DNA from: Gnetum montanum
Lineage: Eukaryota; Streptophyta; Gnetopsida; Gnetales; Gnetaceae
Direction: 5' to 3'
Assembly (NCBI GenBank): GCA_015680685.1
Contig: MNCI01003975.1
Location: forward strand, 1,522,704 to 1,586,703
DNA length: 64,000 bases
The stretch's first letter is position 1. The number at the start of each line of letters is the position of its first letter. Of this stretch, positions 1 to 12,720 are shown piece after piece. The notes beneath the pieces were generated by a model that saw nothing but the letters and a program-made list of their open reading frames with translations, did no database searches and was not told the origin of the DNA. The position numbers and the translations under genes are program-made.

Positions 1-225
1 TAGATCATTGAAGAGAGAGTCTAAACAAAAAAGCTCAATGGTATTTGAGGATGCCTTTTCATGTTTTTATCCTTATAACCAATCTTGAAAAATCTCCTCT
101 CTAGGTAGGAAAAGGATTAAGCATTGCCCTTATTCAGAAGCACCCTCATAGGTTTTCACTTTTTACTAAAGGGTTCCTTGTAAAGAGAAGGAGAAAACAC
201 TCTCTAAAGAAAAAAGAATACATTT

Positions 226-1082
226 GATAAAACCTTTAATGCTGTTGACTATGATATTGTAGCTCAATATACGATGTCATAGATATGATGTAGTGGAGCA
301 TAGTCATGCCTATAAATACGAGCTCACCGTTATGTCAAATCATATGTTTTTACCAACCCTTAGTGAAATTCTTGTAATTTGTTTTCTTGAACTTAAAGTT
401 AGTTGTCAATGCTCATAGTGTGGTGAATTACAATTGTACAACATCTTTATTCAAGTGGATTATTCTTGAACATAATTCATGACTGGCAATAAAGATTGAG
501 ATTGTTCTTCATCATTGTGGCATTTCACATAGAAATAAATTTATAATTATGTGTCTTTTACTTTTACTGTTCCATTTACATTTCCTAAGTCATTTACTAT
601 TCCAATGTTCAACAATATAGGCTATATAAGTATGACTAGTTTTGAGTGTAAAGTGTAGTTGTTTAATAACCCAATAGTGACTTTACTTAATCCACCCAAT
701 TGTAAATTTGGTAATTCCAGTAACAATTACATTAGCCTAGGATATGCACAACAAGCTAGGACTGGATACTTATTGCCAATAGGCTAAAATAGCTTTATAT
801 CTTTATTATCTTTAGTAATAAAATTCATAATCATTTTCATTATGTTTACTCTTAGCACACTTAGAACCAAAACAACATCAACTAATCATATAGCTCACTA
901 AGAGTTAAACCATACATTTTGCATTTCGATAACTCCAAGTGAGAAGACAATACTTGTGAAGTTATCATCAACTGACTAGTACACTTATATTATTCATCTA
1001 CAGATTACAATCTGGTCACGCATGAATACTTATGACTTATATGGTTAACTATTGGAATTCTCTATCACTCATTAACATCAAT
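226..1082 (+). mobile_element. Decayed solo LTR, gypsy type
   Basis: A TATA box (TATAAATAC at about 311) is followed by a region that parallels the better-kept solo LTR at 25265-26242: a segment naming a 'GTGAATTACAATTGTACAACATC' like stretch, then 'AATAAAGATTGAGATTGTTC', and an end reading CACTCATTAACATCA. That ending resembles the GCTCATCA terminus of the Athila/Tat-like LTRs in this window. No gag or primer-binding site follows, so it is read as a solo LTR. The ends are approximate and no target duplication was identified. Confidence 0.55.
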
Positions 1083-1139
1083 CAAAGATAAAGAACATGT
1101 AGTAATAAAAGCTAAAAGCTTCCCATTCTTGAGCCTCTA

Positions 1140-1690
1140 AAACAACTATGGAAAATAATTTTATTGTTCAACTTTCATTAGAAGTTTTTTTTCTTAAAGT
1201 TGTAGCTAAAATGTGACATCTTTGAGAATCTAGTATTGATACCTAAAAAGAGATTAAGTTATGCTCTTACCATTAGAAAATAACTGCATATCGAATCTTT
1301 TAAATAGAGTAGAGGAAAAGTGGTTTAAGATAATTCCAAATGCAAAGAAATGAAGTAAAAAAAGTAGCCTAATCACCAAGAGTGACTTCATTGATGTTAG
1401 GGTGAAAGTTATTATAAATTTTGGATGTTCATTTCCAAGCATACTAAGCAACATGACACTCAGAAAAAAACATGAAAACATAAATCTTCACTTCTACAAA
1501 GAGGACATTAAGGAGAAACAGTTTTGATATAATTAAGAAAAATGCTAATAGGAAGACCTTGATGAGTAAGACACCATAAAAAATGAATTTTAGGAAATGT
1601 AAGAGTTCTCTAAATATCTTTCATTTTCTTCATCCAAAAGTGCAATGATAATTATATTTTCCAAGCCTTATTGAATTTCTAACATCTTGT
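1140..1690 (-). pseudogene. LINE remnant: zinc-binding region after reverse transcriptase
   Basis: Read on the minus strand this stretch gives fragments in two frames that fit the zf-RVT domain found at the C-terminal end of plant LINE polyproteins: FLW..THQGLPISIFLNYI, then CPLCRSEDLCFHVFF and, after a one-base frame change, ECHVA.YAWK. The expected order C-x2-C, then H-x4-C is visible, with the CPLC codons at about 1496-1507. The rest of the LINE, including the RT core, endonuclease and poly-A tail, is not recognisable. Several stops and at least one frameshift show that it is dead. The call rests on motif order only, so it is moderate. Confidence 0.5.
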
Positions 1691-2382
1691 GTTTCTAACC
1701 CTAGTTTATGTTTAATTATTCTTTCATTAACCTATGGCTTGGCTTACGTCTCTTGTTAATGTGTTGATGCTTATTAAGGACTTAATCTCATAACCTTCTA
1801 AATATTTTATTTGTACATTATTTTTGGAATTTTTAAATAGCCATTTTATTAAAGCTTACCTTTTATAAATTGTGAATTTCTTTAATAAATATTCATATAT
1901 TAAATTCTTATTTTTGGAAACATCTAGTATTGTTTTATAAATATGATTTTATTTAGCTTTTTAGATGGATATTACCAATTTATTGGTGTTTTCTTCATAA
2001 GAATAGGTTGATAGGTTTGTGGCACATGTTGTGAACTAAAAAATTGATATTTTGGAAAAATATTATCATTTTATAAAACTTTCTCAAGCTTTATTCTATT
2101 TCTTACTCAAGTGGACTTGGAATTTCTAATAATTACTGGAATTTTGATTAGCTTTTGTAATTACTGTGGAATTAATTGAAGAAATATTCTATTGTGAACC
2201 ATTATTTCTATGTTAACATGGAAAACCTAGGGATTTTGTATAAAGCAAGGGTTTGTGTTATATGTACATTCATTATTCATTCATGTGAATCAATCTCTCT
2301 TGTTGTTGATCTTAATATTACATTAGTACTTCAACAAATCTAATCTTGTGTGTTGCAAGTCCTCACTTATGAAGGTAGAGAA

Positions 2383-2518
2383 AACGATTCTAAGTTTTGT
2401 TACCTTATTATGATCTTAATGTGATATTTAACACCTTTATAATTCCTGCAAACGATTCTAAGTTTTGTTACCTTATTATGATCTTAATGCGATATTTAAC
2501 ACCTTTATAATTCCTTGC
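2383..2518. repeat. Two-copy 68-bp tandem duplication
   Basis: The unit beginning AACGATTCTAAGTTTTGTTA occurs at 2383-2450 and again at 2451-2518 with very few differences. It lies just after a stretch (about 2230-2350) that has the look of an LTR 3' half, with a TATA-like TTGTATAAAGC, but no partner LTR was found. No coding potential is seen between about 1700 and 3560. Confidence 0.8.
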
Positions 2519-2689
2519 ACGTGTTGTTCTTGATGTGCTTTGACTCTTGTAATATCCATGCTGAATTCTAGTTTCATTCATCATGAGCTCTCAAAATTTT
2601 CTTTTGTTTTTTAAACACATCTCCAATGACATTTCTCACCACCACAACTCATGGTGAAAGTGTTGGCAAAGTCTATATGTGGTGATGAG

Positions 2690-2960
2690 TTCATGGTCCT
2701 CAACGATGACTAAACCATAGATCATGGTTTCATAAGTGATAAAAAATTCAAGTTGAGATACACATTTTTCAAGGTATGAAAATCACCACCACTCATTGTG
2801 AGGTCATGGTCTAAACCATGACTTGACCACAATTTGTGGTTAGGAAAAAATTGACAATGGTATGTTCCATAGGTTGTAGTAGCATCGTGGTCTCCACCAT
2901 GACTTGATCATGAGTCATGGTTAATCTTCTACTTTAAACCACGAGTCATGGTTAACTCAT
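2690..2960. repeat. Cluster of short CCATGAC/GTCATGG inverted repeats
   Basis: Several short stems occur in 270 bp: GTCATGGT-CTAA-ACCATGAC near 2808, GTGGTCTCCAC near 2890 and ACCATAGATCATGGT near 2714, with further copies of CATGACTTGA and GAGTCATGGTTAA. The surrounding 2560-3000 has no ORF that looks real. What element this belongs to is unknown. Confidence 0.6.
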
Positions 2961-3561
2961 TGTCAACTTCTAGTCCTTCATTTTTACTCATTTTGTGTTT
3001 GTTATGGTCAAAATCATCATAAATTTAAGATTCAAAACTACCCTGTGCAAAATAAGGTAAGCACCCTATAGTTAGCAAATGGTTCAAAGAATAAATCTCT
3101 AAATCGAAAGGAGACTTGGAAATCATTAGCAATTCTAATAAATTGGGATAGTATTTTTGCCAAACATGAGGCAATAATAAGTAGAAAAAACTTACATGGA
3201 ATAGTCAATGAAAGCAGAATAAATGCAACGTGAGGAAAACAACATGTATACAATAGAATGTAAAAATGTTAGGCAAAGTGAAATCTATAAAGAAATAGAG
3301 CATATGTGTATGGAAAAGGAAAATTGTAGAACAAAGTAGAACATATATGATAAATCAAAGAGACAAATATTCTTCCTAAATAAGAAGGAAAACAAAATAG
3401 ATCTATTGCAAATTGATACAAACTAAGGAAGGAAAGCTTAAATTTAAGAAAATAAGAAAATAGAATGATAAGGAAGGAACCTAACAAAATGTAGTAATGA
3501 TCCTTCAAGATGAAATTAGGGAAACAAGAGTGGGTAATGAGGAGCTATGTCACCTCATCTC

Positions 3562-4090
3562 TCCCTCTGATGCATGTACCTGATAAGGATCTCAACTAGA
3601 CAATAACTATTGTAGATTAGAAACTAGTAAAGTGTAAAGGAAAGGGATTAAATGAGATCTATGTGTAGATCCAAATCCCATGAAATTCAGAGTGTGTTAG
3701 GAGAACAGCACAAAGGGAATGTAATATACTAGTTGGACGGGTAAGTGCATATAGATCTTGATGTGCAATAAAGTAATTATAGAAATAACTACTATTGCAA
3801 AGGAGCTTTCTCTTTATTCAAAGATCAAGTAGATGATTGTTTATCTTTAGCAATGATTACTTGTTGGTATCTAATTGGTGTCCAAATAATTTCTTTAATT
3901 TATGAATATCCTCCTATTTATAGGTTGTAAAAACCTCATGGACTATGAAGAAATGATACATTGAAACTCATAGAATCTTCTAGAAGGTTCTAGATGGAAG
4001 AGATGACATATGTAGATACATCAGACATTGAAAGCATAGTTGATGTGAGAAGTAACATTGGACATCGAAATTAGGATTCACTTTAAACAT
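3562..4090 (-). mobile_element. Probable copia-type LTR remnant with primer-binding site
   Basis: On the minus strand a TATA box (CTATAAATAGGAGG, about 3910-3925) lies upstream of an LTR-like stretch that ends at about 3574. Immediately beyond it TGCATCAGAGGG resembles the initiator-Met primer-binding site TGGTATCAGAGC with one base missing. The internal region expected at lower coordinates (3000-3560) shows no gag. Boundaries are approximate, and I see nothing else to name between 4091 and 4609. Confidence 0.35.
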
Positions 4091-4609
4091 CATAAAACAA
4101 AAAATGACACTATACGCCAAATAGAAATTGTTGAAGATGGAGTTAGAATTGATGAGGAGATGATATCAGATGTCAAAATTGAAGTTTGAAAAAAGAAGCA
4201 TCCAAAAATTATGCTACAAATAACATGATACATTATTTCTAGTATATTTTGAAGATAAGAACTAGAAACAACATTTTCAATAATGCAAGACATCAAATAT
4301 AGAATTATTGAAGATGACTTATGTTATAAAAACCACAGTGTACCTGCAACTTTGAATTATGTGGAAAAAGCCAAAGAAGGTACAATAGTGTCATTTATGC
4401 ATCCTCTAGATCATTTTGGACCTTTAGTATTCTAATTCATGCATTCTTTGGCATCTCAACCTCTTAATTATGTATTTAATGATATTAATGTGTAGGAATT
4501 GTGGGGAGTCTAGATTGAATTTTAGTACTTAATTCATGATGCCGATGATTCTACCCTGGGTAGCATTGTCTATGTGTTAATGGATAGGTAATGTGAAGTG
4601 TAGGATTTG

Positions 4610-5695
4610 TGATAAGGGTCCTGTTGGTTTTGGACCAATGGATATATCATTTGAATCATAGTGTGATATGGTTGTAAACTTCGAAGACAATGTTGAGTGG
4701 ATTGCTAAGAATACTCATGTATGTCATTGCATTCAAGAAATAGAAAAGATACTATAATACATATGATACAATTGAAATTTGTGTAACCATGGTGAGAAAC
4801 ATAAGAAAGTATTTATGATTTTATGTTTTATGATTTAGGTAAGGTTGAATCAACGTAACTATACTTTCTTATGATTCAGGTAAGGTTGAATCAACGTAAC
4901 TAATGAAAACGAGAATTAAATATATATTTTAAGGGTTTTAGTGTTTTACAATGTTTTTGGTATTTTAATGTTTAACGCATTCACTATGAAAATGAGGAAA
5001 ATCATAAGATTTATTCACCACACAAACAATGGATCCCACATCGACTAAACAATTCTGGGCTACATAAACATGGTAGCATTCTAACAAAGTCTAGCCATAC
5101 TTGTGAAAGAGATGACTCAAAACACACATAAATAAGGAAGGAAATTAACTTATCCACTAAAGGAAGAACTCTTTGCACAAATTGGATGCCATAAGATGCA
5201 AGAAATGACTAAGTATTTTCTTATAATTATATGAAGACTTGCCTTATGTATTTATAGTTTTCGCTTGGGAAAGAAGAGGGTTCATCAGTACTTGGGCACC
5301 AACAGAGACTCATTAACATCATGCAAGCTAACCTAGTCACATTACCAATAAATATGGTTGATCAAGGCTAGGAAAGGAATGCGTCAGTACCCTAACGATG
5401 ATGCATGGGGTGTGATAGTGTTGGATAGTCAACACACCTCCCTTATAGCTACAATTGACCACTTTGCATTCGAAATAAGCTGAAACTCAAAGGCACATGA
5501 TAAGATGGCTCTTGAATATCCCAATGAAGTAAGAATCATTGTAAAGAGCTTGGAATAGATCATGAAGCCTTGGAGTATGACAAGGAGGCAAGAATGCATC
5601 ACAAGAACCCATAACCTCAACTAAACATGTACAAAATACTTTCCCATATTCAAGGCTTACAGTTAACATATAAATTAACACTAGATGCCTCATCA
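4610..5695 (-). repeat. Gyp-A 3' LTR
   Basis: It aligns with 31938-33173 over stretches such as GGATATATCATTTGAATCATAG and the shared AAAGATACTATAATACATATGA-like segment. In element sense it ends (CA) at 4610 and starts at about 5695, where CATCA abuts a run of five C (the polypurine tract on the minus strand). A short internal duplication containing AAGGTTGAATCAACGTAACT (about 4850-4900) is absent from the other LTR, and the other LTR has roughly 190 bp missing here. Confidence 0.75.
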
Positions 5696-5708
5696 TTCCC
5701 CCATGATT
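5696..5708 (-). promoter_or_regulatory. Gyp-A polypurine tract beside the 3' LTR
   Basis: On the minus strand CCAATCATGGGGGAA directly precedes the LTR. It is the plus-strand primer site expected at this place and matches the same site in Gyp-B (16385) and Gyp-C (35731). Confidence 0.65.
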
Positions 5709-8530
5709 GGATAAAGATAGGCTCATAGCTTTAATATTCAAGATGCAATGACTAGGACTAGACACATAATAAGGTCAATGTATAGGAATACAACTGTACA
5801 AATACTTTAACATAGGATACATTACAAAACTACCACTTTAAAAAGCGAGAGGCCAAGGGATGATGGTTGTCAAGAAGAGTTCTTGACATGCCCATGAAAC
5901 TAGAAATGCTTTAGGTATAATGAATGATCTTTAATACATCCTTTGGTTTGTATTCAATTGCCAATTATTATGCAACTCCCATGCTTATAGTTTTGGGATG
6001 CAACTCCTTTACCTTTGAATCTTCCTTTCAAGGGAGGCTTTTAGATTCTGAATTGAGCAAGTATTCTTCAAGTGGTACTAAATGATATTTTTAGGGGCTC
6101 AAGTGTGCACTAGCTAAGGCATGTTGGACTACAATGATGCTAAAAATCATGTGAAATCCTTAAGCATTATCCCATCATTGAAAAAATTATGCATGAAAAC
6201 AACTGTAAGTATAATCTCAAAAAAAAAAAAAAAAACATTAGGAATAACTTCATAGTCCATGCCAAGTATGTACATAGGTGTGACAACATGATGGAATCAT
6301 AAATCACATACCCAACAATGTGTATCCCCCATGGTTGAGTTATGAAACACTAGCCTTAGCAACATTAACTAACAACATGCACTAGAGAACACTAACATAA
6401 TAATTACTAGTGTGAACACAGGAAACAACAAACCAAAAAGGGTCTAAAAAATTGTGATACTAACACCAAAGCAAATTGAGATGATTAGACATGAAGATGA
6501 AAAATAAAGTGGAAGAAGATAGCTCTAATCAAATCATTAGGCTCATTGAATCATAAGCTCACATGCAAAAGATCAACCAAATGCCTTATTGCATGCAACC
6601 ACCACCACCATCCTAGAGTTATCCTTGAGCTTACTCACTTACAATGCTATGCCACTAAGGATTCACAAGTGGGTCCTCCCCATAGTAGGCTCCTACCTCT
6701 TTAACTCTTGTGAAACACATTGATGGAACACCCATATATTTCCAACAACTAGTGACCAAACAGAGTCCATCCCCTTGGATGGCCAATATTATCCTCTACT
6801 TTGCCTAAACAAATTCCTATCATACACAACAATGGACAAGACATGAAATGGAATAAATGAAGAATGCAAGATGTAGAAGAGAGAGAAAAAGGGTACAACA
6901 TTACTGGATTCTCATCTGATCATTCAATTAGCTCATGAAGCATGTGAGCACATCCTACATGCTATAAGAGATCCATTTTTGTGTCCAATCACTATTACTC
7001 ATCCACTCAGTATGGATAATTCTTTGAGCCCCCTTTCAAGTCCAAGGTCATAAGTACCACCATCAGTTCCATCTAGCCTTGGTCATTCCATGGTCTAATT
7101 ATTAGTGAAATCAAACTAAGGAAACATGCTAAAAAACATCCAGAAGTCAAGATTGTGGTTTGGTTTTCCTCCATTCATGCACGTATGCATGGTAGGCTTC
7201 CAAATTTTGTTCTATTGGAAACATCCCGTCAATCCCTTTGGTTGCACTTACTAACTCTAATTCCAAAAAAAATTACAACATCATGAATAAAAGATAATGG
7301 ATATGACCATGATTTGGATCAATGATCACAAATTTTGATTCCTACAAACAAATGGATTTTAGAATTAGGTGAAAGCAGTAATTGATGTTACTAAAGTTTA
7401 CTAAGGAAGAGAGTTATGGGCCTTCATGGCCATGAGCAGGAATGGAGTAGGAGATTGTCATGAAATATTACTTAGGAATTCAAGTGATCTAGGAAATGGG
7501 TTGAACATGAAAATGGCTCATATGGGTATTGGTTCAAGCACTTACTTTGATTTAGTTGGGAAATTATGTGATTGGCTTGAGATGGAAAAAGTACTAATTT
7601 ATGTGGGTTAATAACTAAGAAATTACATTACCTTTTTGATCACCTCTTTTTTTCATTATTATCATTTTATTATTTTTCTTCTTTTCTTTCTCTTTTTTTT
7701 CATTTCTGTTTCATCATTTTTCTTGTTTCTTTTTCCTTTTATGAAAAGAGGATTTTTAACATTGCATGAAGATTATGGGAACAATTTGAGTGTTGGATCA
7801 CTACCTAGAGTCTTTGACTTACATGATAGAAAAATTCATCCCTCATCACATGGCATGCATAGGTTTGCAGGATCACAAACCTCTTCTGACTATGGTGACC
7901 ATGCAAGGAAACATGTGCAAATTGCTCTAATCACATTGATTACACCCATTCATTAGTCACAAGAACCCTTGATGGCACATCCTTTCCCTTCTAGTGGTTA
8001 AGAATTATTTTAGAATTCCAGAGCTTACATTTTGAGGTATGGACCCACCACCTACCCATGATTCTAGTAGTATTAGCTTCAACAACTTGCAATGTGAGTC
8101 CAATCTCCCTAGTGAATTTGATCCTGGTTCACCAATGATGGATAGAAGAAGATGGGTGGATGAATTTTACTATGTGAACTTTCTATTAATCAAGGCTTAA
8201 AATTGAACTCATTCAACACTCCCACATCATCACATTTGTAATTCATCCATCCATCACTAGCTTGTTAGGTGAGAATTCATAAAGCACATTAGTTGGTTTC
8301 TGCATACAAACATAAAAATGGTTAAGAAAAAAGAAAAGGATCAAGAATGATTGAACATTTAACTTAAAAAAATATAAATAGTACTAATTAACCACATAAG
8401 AAAAATAATAGAATAGAAAGAAAAATTTTACATGGCATGGAGGATTCTCCTCCACAACTAATCCATGCCTATTACTTGATAGGCCTATAAGTATAAGATA
8501 CATGATTAAGCATTAGGTATTCTTAGAGGA
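5709..8530 (-). other. Gyp-A 3' noncoding region between pol and the 3' LTR
   Basis: No ORF here looks real. Three shared landmarks are present in element sense: a degenerate PPT-like site after pol (TTAGTTGTGGAGGAGA, about 8444), a conserved block (GGGGAGGACCCACTT, about 6667-6692) and another PPT-like site (CAACCATGGGGGATA, about 6326). Their order matches Gyp-B and Gyp-C. A pure A run at about 6219-6236 and an A-rich tract on the sense strand (7630-7745) also lie here. Confidence 0.55.
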
Positions 8531-8649
8531 GAAAGATATTCTCTGTTATGCTTTAGGTGTTGTCCATTCACCAAAAATATTTTATTTGGCTCGTCAAGAT
8601 GGTAGATGCATACTGTGCTAGCTTGGTGATTGGTGTGGACAATGTGTAC

Positions 8650-10091
8650 TGTCCAAAATCGTCGGTGAGAGGCTGGAATGAACAGAAACCGAGGGATCTA
8701 CGGATGAAACAGTAAGACCCTACCTTCGTCCAAGGGCAAGCTGGAAATCAACGAAGGAAGAGTGCCTTGAATGGTCCGCATGTGGATGAAACGAGGACTT
8801 CCCCGAACGTACGCAATTGCGATGCATTGGGTTATTGTAAACAAATATAAACAAATGCAAACGTAAACGTGGACAAGCACAAACAAGGTGTAAATAGAAA
8901 ATAATGTAAACTGTAAATATGATTGGCAAAAATGTAACTATTTGTATTGATTAATAATTACAAAGAAGTGCACTGATTAGAACGTAGTTGCAGAATGATT
9001 GCAAGGTAGACATTTAGCCCTGATGTGAATGGATGCTGGGTAACACAGGTTTCTGGTTGCAAGTTTTGCAATGTGACCAAGATTGCCCTTGCTCAGCATG
9101 ACCAATTCTGATGCCCAGCGTATGAAATGTTGCTTGGAATGTTCAGCGTCCAAAGTGTACAAGATGCTCCATGATTAAATTTGCCAACCTTGATCTAGTG
9201 GAAAATCGGGGTATTTATATGGTTTTGATGTGTGGGATGTAGATCAGGCAACACGTGTGCCCGTTTTAACTGGAATGCATAGAAATTGTTACAATGTATA
9301 GCATGCAGTGTGACCAAGATCTCTTACATTGACGGGTGTAATCCACAGCATAAGAGCTTGATACGCTGAAAAACGAAAAATGTACAAAGAATGTTAAAGT
9401 ACAAGAGTGGATCTGAATGTCTAGCCTTCGAATCTACAGATCTGTGCTATTTTTTGCTCTGCCAAGGCCTCCAGCATGCGTGGATCTGGCTCTAATGTGT
9501 GCGCAGCCTATTTTGGCGTTAGCGTCAGCGTCAACGTCACTAACCGTGCATGACCTAAAAATAGTGCATTTTGAGCTCATTTTTGACCTATGAGACCCAT
9601 TTTTAGAGTGGATCTTCATGCCATGGGTCATGAGGGTTCTGTGTGCCGAATTTGGGCTGATTTGGATGTCGTTTTGGCCTGTTTTGGTTGGTGACACTGA
9701 GCCTTACGTTGTGCAGCATGTCAGCGTCACCAACAGCATATGACCTGAAAATAGTACATTTTGAGCCCATTTTTGACCTGTGAGACCCATTTTCAAAGTG
9801 GATTTGCATGCCATGGGTCATGAGGGTTCTTTGTGCCAAGTTTGGGCTGATTTGGATGTCGTTTCGGCCCTGTTTTGGTTGGTGATGCTGAGCCTTACGT
9901 TGACAGTGTAAGAAAACGTAACCAAAGTGTACTTAGCCAAAACCAAGCATTTTGAGCTCAAAAATTTTGATTCTAGATGCTGAAATTTGATGCAGTTGCC
10001 TGTGGGCCCCAGGGGAACCTTGCTTGCTCCATTTCTCGCTCCATTGTATGTCATTTCATGCCATTTTGGAGGCTCTCAAGTTTGGTCATGT
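8650..10091 (-). mobile_element. Solo LTR inserted in the Gyp-A integrase tail
   Basis: This 1.44-kb block is richer in G and C and less decayed than its surroundings. It is flanked by TGTAC at 8645-8649 and 10092-10096, a 5-bp target duplication. On the minus strand it has a TATA box (CCATATAAATACC, about 9211), begins ACATGACCAAAC and ends TTTTGGACA. The host frame rejoins across it: integrase C-terminal fragments lie at 10100-10420, and the closing FLVNGQHLKH lies near 8560-8600. No gag or pol is inside, so it is read as a solo LTR of about 1.4 kb from an unidentified gypsy family. Confidence 0.65.
9551..9905. repeat. Two-copy 190-bp tandem repeat in U3 of the solo LTR
   Basis: TGACCTAAAAATAGTGCATT at 9551 recurs as TGACCTGAAAATAGTACATT at 9741, a period of 190 bp, and the similarity continues through CATGCCATGGGTCATGAGGG. 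The second copy fades at about 9905. In element sense the repeats lie upstream of the TATA box, in U3. Confidence 0.85.
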
Positions 10092-11399
10092 TGTACTCAT
10101 ATTGGGCAGCAGCATGACTTAGCTTGATTCTTGTCTAAAAGTGCTAGGCCAAAATTTTGTTGTATTTCACAATGTATGATCCTTCCTAGTAAAATTGAAA
10201 CTTATCCAAATAGGCCAAATGTAGTTGATTAAAATAGAGAACCTTATCACTAGATTTAAAATCAAACTCTCATGCGTAAACATCATGGTAAGCCTTGGTG
10301 TAAGAATGCCCCAATTCATTGCACATCAAGCTGATTTTGTAGTTTTCATCAAGAAGGTTAAGATTAATCAACCTCTATTTTTTGGTAGAATTTAAGATCA
10401 TATGAAAATATGCAACATTCCCTAATGTTTTCCTTCTTAAAATTAATAGGAAGTCATGGAACTTGTTCATAGATCAATTCAAATGATATCTAACCAATGG
10501 GATTTTTCCATGTCATTCAATAGGTCTAAAGGGCATCATTAAGCTTGTTGGCCCAATTGTGTTATACCTACTGACCATTTTTTTTAGTATTCTAACAATT
10601 TCATGGTTAGTAACTTTTACTTGGCCATTATCCTGTATATGATAAGGAGAAGTTAACTTATGATTAACTTTATAAGATTCAAATAAACTCTTAAAAACCT
10701 TACTAGTAAGATGCATATTGTTATTAGAGATCAAGATTTGTCGAATACCGAACTTATGGAGCACATTATTCTAAAGGAAGTTCACTGTAGTGGTAGACAA
10801 GTAGTTCTTAATAGCAACAACTTTCATTCATTTTGTGTAATAATCTACACATATAATAATGTATGTCTTGCCATTGGAGGTAGAAGAGATGTGACTAATG
10901 AAGTCAATCCTTTACATGTCTAAGGGCTCTAGTGGTTGGATCCATTGCTATGGTTTATTGATACATAAGAATATACCTCCCTCACATTGACACTTATCAT
11001 AGCAATGCATGAAGTTTTAAGCATCATAGAACATGGTGAGCCAAAAATAGCCTATGAGTAGTAGCTTTGTCATGGTTCTCTTCCTAGTGCAGTATCCACC
11101 ACATATGTCATGCTACCCATGAGTCAAGGCATCATCTTAATGTTCATATGGAACACACCAGATTACTAAACCATCAAGGCATTGCTCATAGAGATGCCCT
11201 TGATAACCAAGTAAGGTCTCACTTAGTGTTGGAATTGTTGGATCTTATGTTTATCCTATCTAGGAAGAAGCTTCTAGGCCATCATATAATTAAGGATATC
11301 TACGAACTATGGGTATTGATATCTGCTCTATGATTTGAAAATGACCTTACAAATGTGGCCATCTAAAAATTCATTAAGAAGCACATCTTCTTTCTTGTT

Positions 11400-12720
11400 G
11401 CCAATTTGTAACCATGAAAAATGATCTACCAACATGTTCTTATCTCCCTTGTGATCAATGATATGAATGTCAAATTCATGCAAGAGAACTAACCATTATA
11501 TTACATGAAAAATTACATTTGGCTTATTAATGAGGAACTAGATAGCATTATGACCATTATAAATGAAAATTCCTCAGAACATAATATCTAAATTTTTGGA
11601 GTGCAAAAATAATGGCAATCAATTCCTTTCCAATGGTGGTATAGTTTAATTGATGCCTCATAATGCTTTGGCTAGCATAGTGGATGTAGCAGGACCTCTT
11701 TTTCTCATCAAATTACATTAGAATAACACCCAATGTAAAGTTAGGAGCATCTGTCATTATATGGAATGGTTGAGTCCAATTAAGACTCTACAACCTAGGA
11801 GTTTGGGTTAACCTTTTCTTTAGATATTAAAAGACATTTTAATAGTCCTTGTTCCACAAGAATGAGATGTCTTTCTTCATGAGCTCAAATAAGGGCTTAG
11901 CTATTCTAGAATAATCTTTAATAAAAAGACAAAAATAACCAATGTGGTCTAAGAAGGATCACACCTCTTTAACCATCAAAGGTACTTGCATCATATTCTT
12001 GATAGTGTAGATCTTGTCAAGATCAACTTTAATTCCTTCTTTGAAGCTTTGTGACTAAGAATGATGCCGTTAGTCATCAATAGCTAGCTCTTTTTCCAAT
12101 TTAGCTAAAATAGATAGAAATGACGTAAGATAGCTTCAAGCTAATCCAGGACTTCTTGGAATGATTTACCATAAGTGGAAAAGTAATTCATGAAGACTTT
12201 CACATTCTTGTCAATGTAATTCTAGAACATGAACATTACTAATTGTTGGAACATGGCTAGTACATTGCATAACGCAAAGGGCATGCACTTATAGGAAAAG
12301 GTCCCCCATGGAGAAATAAAGATAGTCTTGACTTAATCCTCTGCCATGATATTGAATTAATTGAAACTAGAGCACCCATCAAGAGAGTTATAGTACTTCT
12401 GGCCAAAGATATCGTTTAAACCTAGTCTACAAAGGGCAATAGGAAATAGTCCTTAAAGGTGGGAGCATTTAGTAACCTATAGTCGATACAAGCTTTCAAT
12501 TCATTCTCCTTCTTTTGTGTGACTACAGTTGGACTAATCCATGCACTATTAGAAATAGGAGCAATGATACTAGCCCATAGAAGATGAATGATTTCACATG
12601 TTATCATATCCTACAGTTTTTAATTAAGTTTACGTGATAATATCTACTAAGATCTGACACTTAGATCTATGTATATGTGATGCTGATAGATTGAGGGATC
12701 AATTCTTGTGAGTTCATCAT
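11400..12720 (-). pseudogene. Gyp-A reverse transcriptase and RNase H, broken
   Basis: The RT part (about 12600-11990) contains APISNSAWISPTVVTQKKE and ACIDYRLLNAPTFKDYFLLP, which fit the gypsy finger-palm region (WRMCIDYRxLNxxTxKDHFPLP). The catalytic FMDD is changed to FMNY near 12195. The RNase H part (about 11760-11420) contains LHEFDIHIIDHKGDKNMLVD, which matches the QEFDLxIxDxKGxxNxVADHLSR end of the domain. Many stops are present. The RT sequence is closer to the Athila/Tat group than to chromoviruses. Confidence 0.75.

Larger units (their letters stand above)
8530..11330 (-). pseudogene. Gyp-A integrase, broken, split by solo LTR
   Basis: Minus-strand fragments show a gypsy integrase: the core end around 10513-10764 has FGIRQILISNNNMHLTSKVF, then SPYHIQDNGQVKVTNHEIVR, which matches the usual gypsy SPYHPQTNGQVEVTNRE. 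Further downstream (10100-10420) come the basic C-terminal part and, after the inserted solo LTR, YHLDEPNKIFLVNGQHLKH near 8560-8640, the usual end of Athila/Tat pol. Stops and frameshifts are frequent, and the first catalytic Asp and the HHCC finger cannot be placed with confidence. The enzyme would insert the cDNA into chromosomes; this copy cannot be functional. Confidence 0.7.

Noticed and set aside
6219-6236. Run of A as a possible LINE or retrogene tail
   Set aside because: It is inside the Gyp-A 3' region, no coding remnant precedes it and no flanking duplication was seen.
7636-7956. 106-codon plus-strand frame rich in Phe
   Set aside because: It lies antisense in the Gyp-A 3' region, where the family has an A-rich tract on its sense strand; the Phe run is composition, with no match in relatives.
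8698-10054. Several minus-strand frames of 60-90 codons
   Set aside because: They fall in the solo LTR; two are the same sequence repeated by the 190-bp duplication. LTRs are noncoding.
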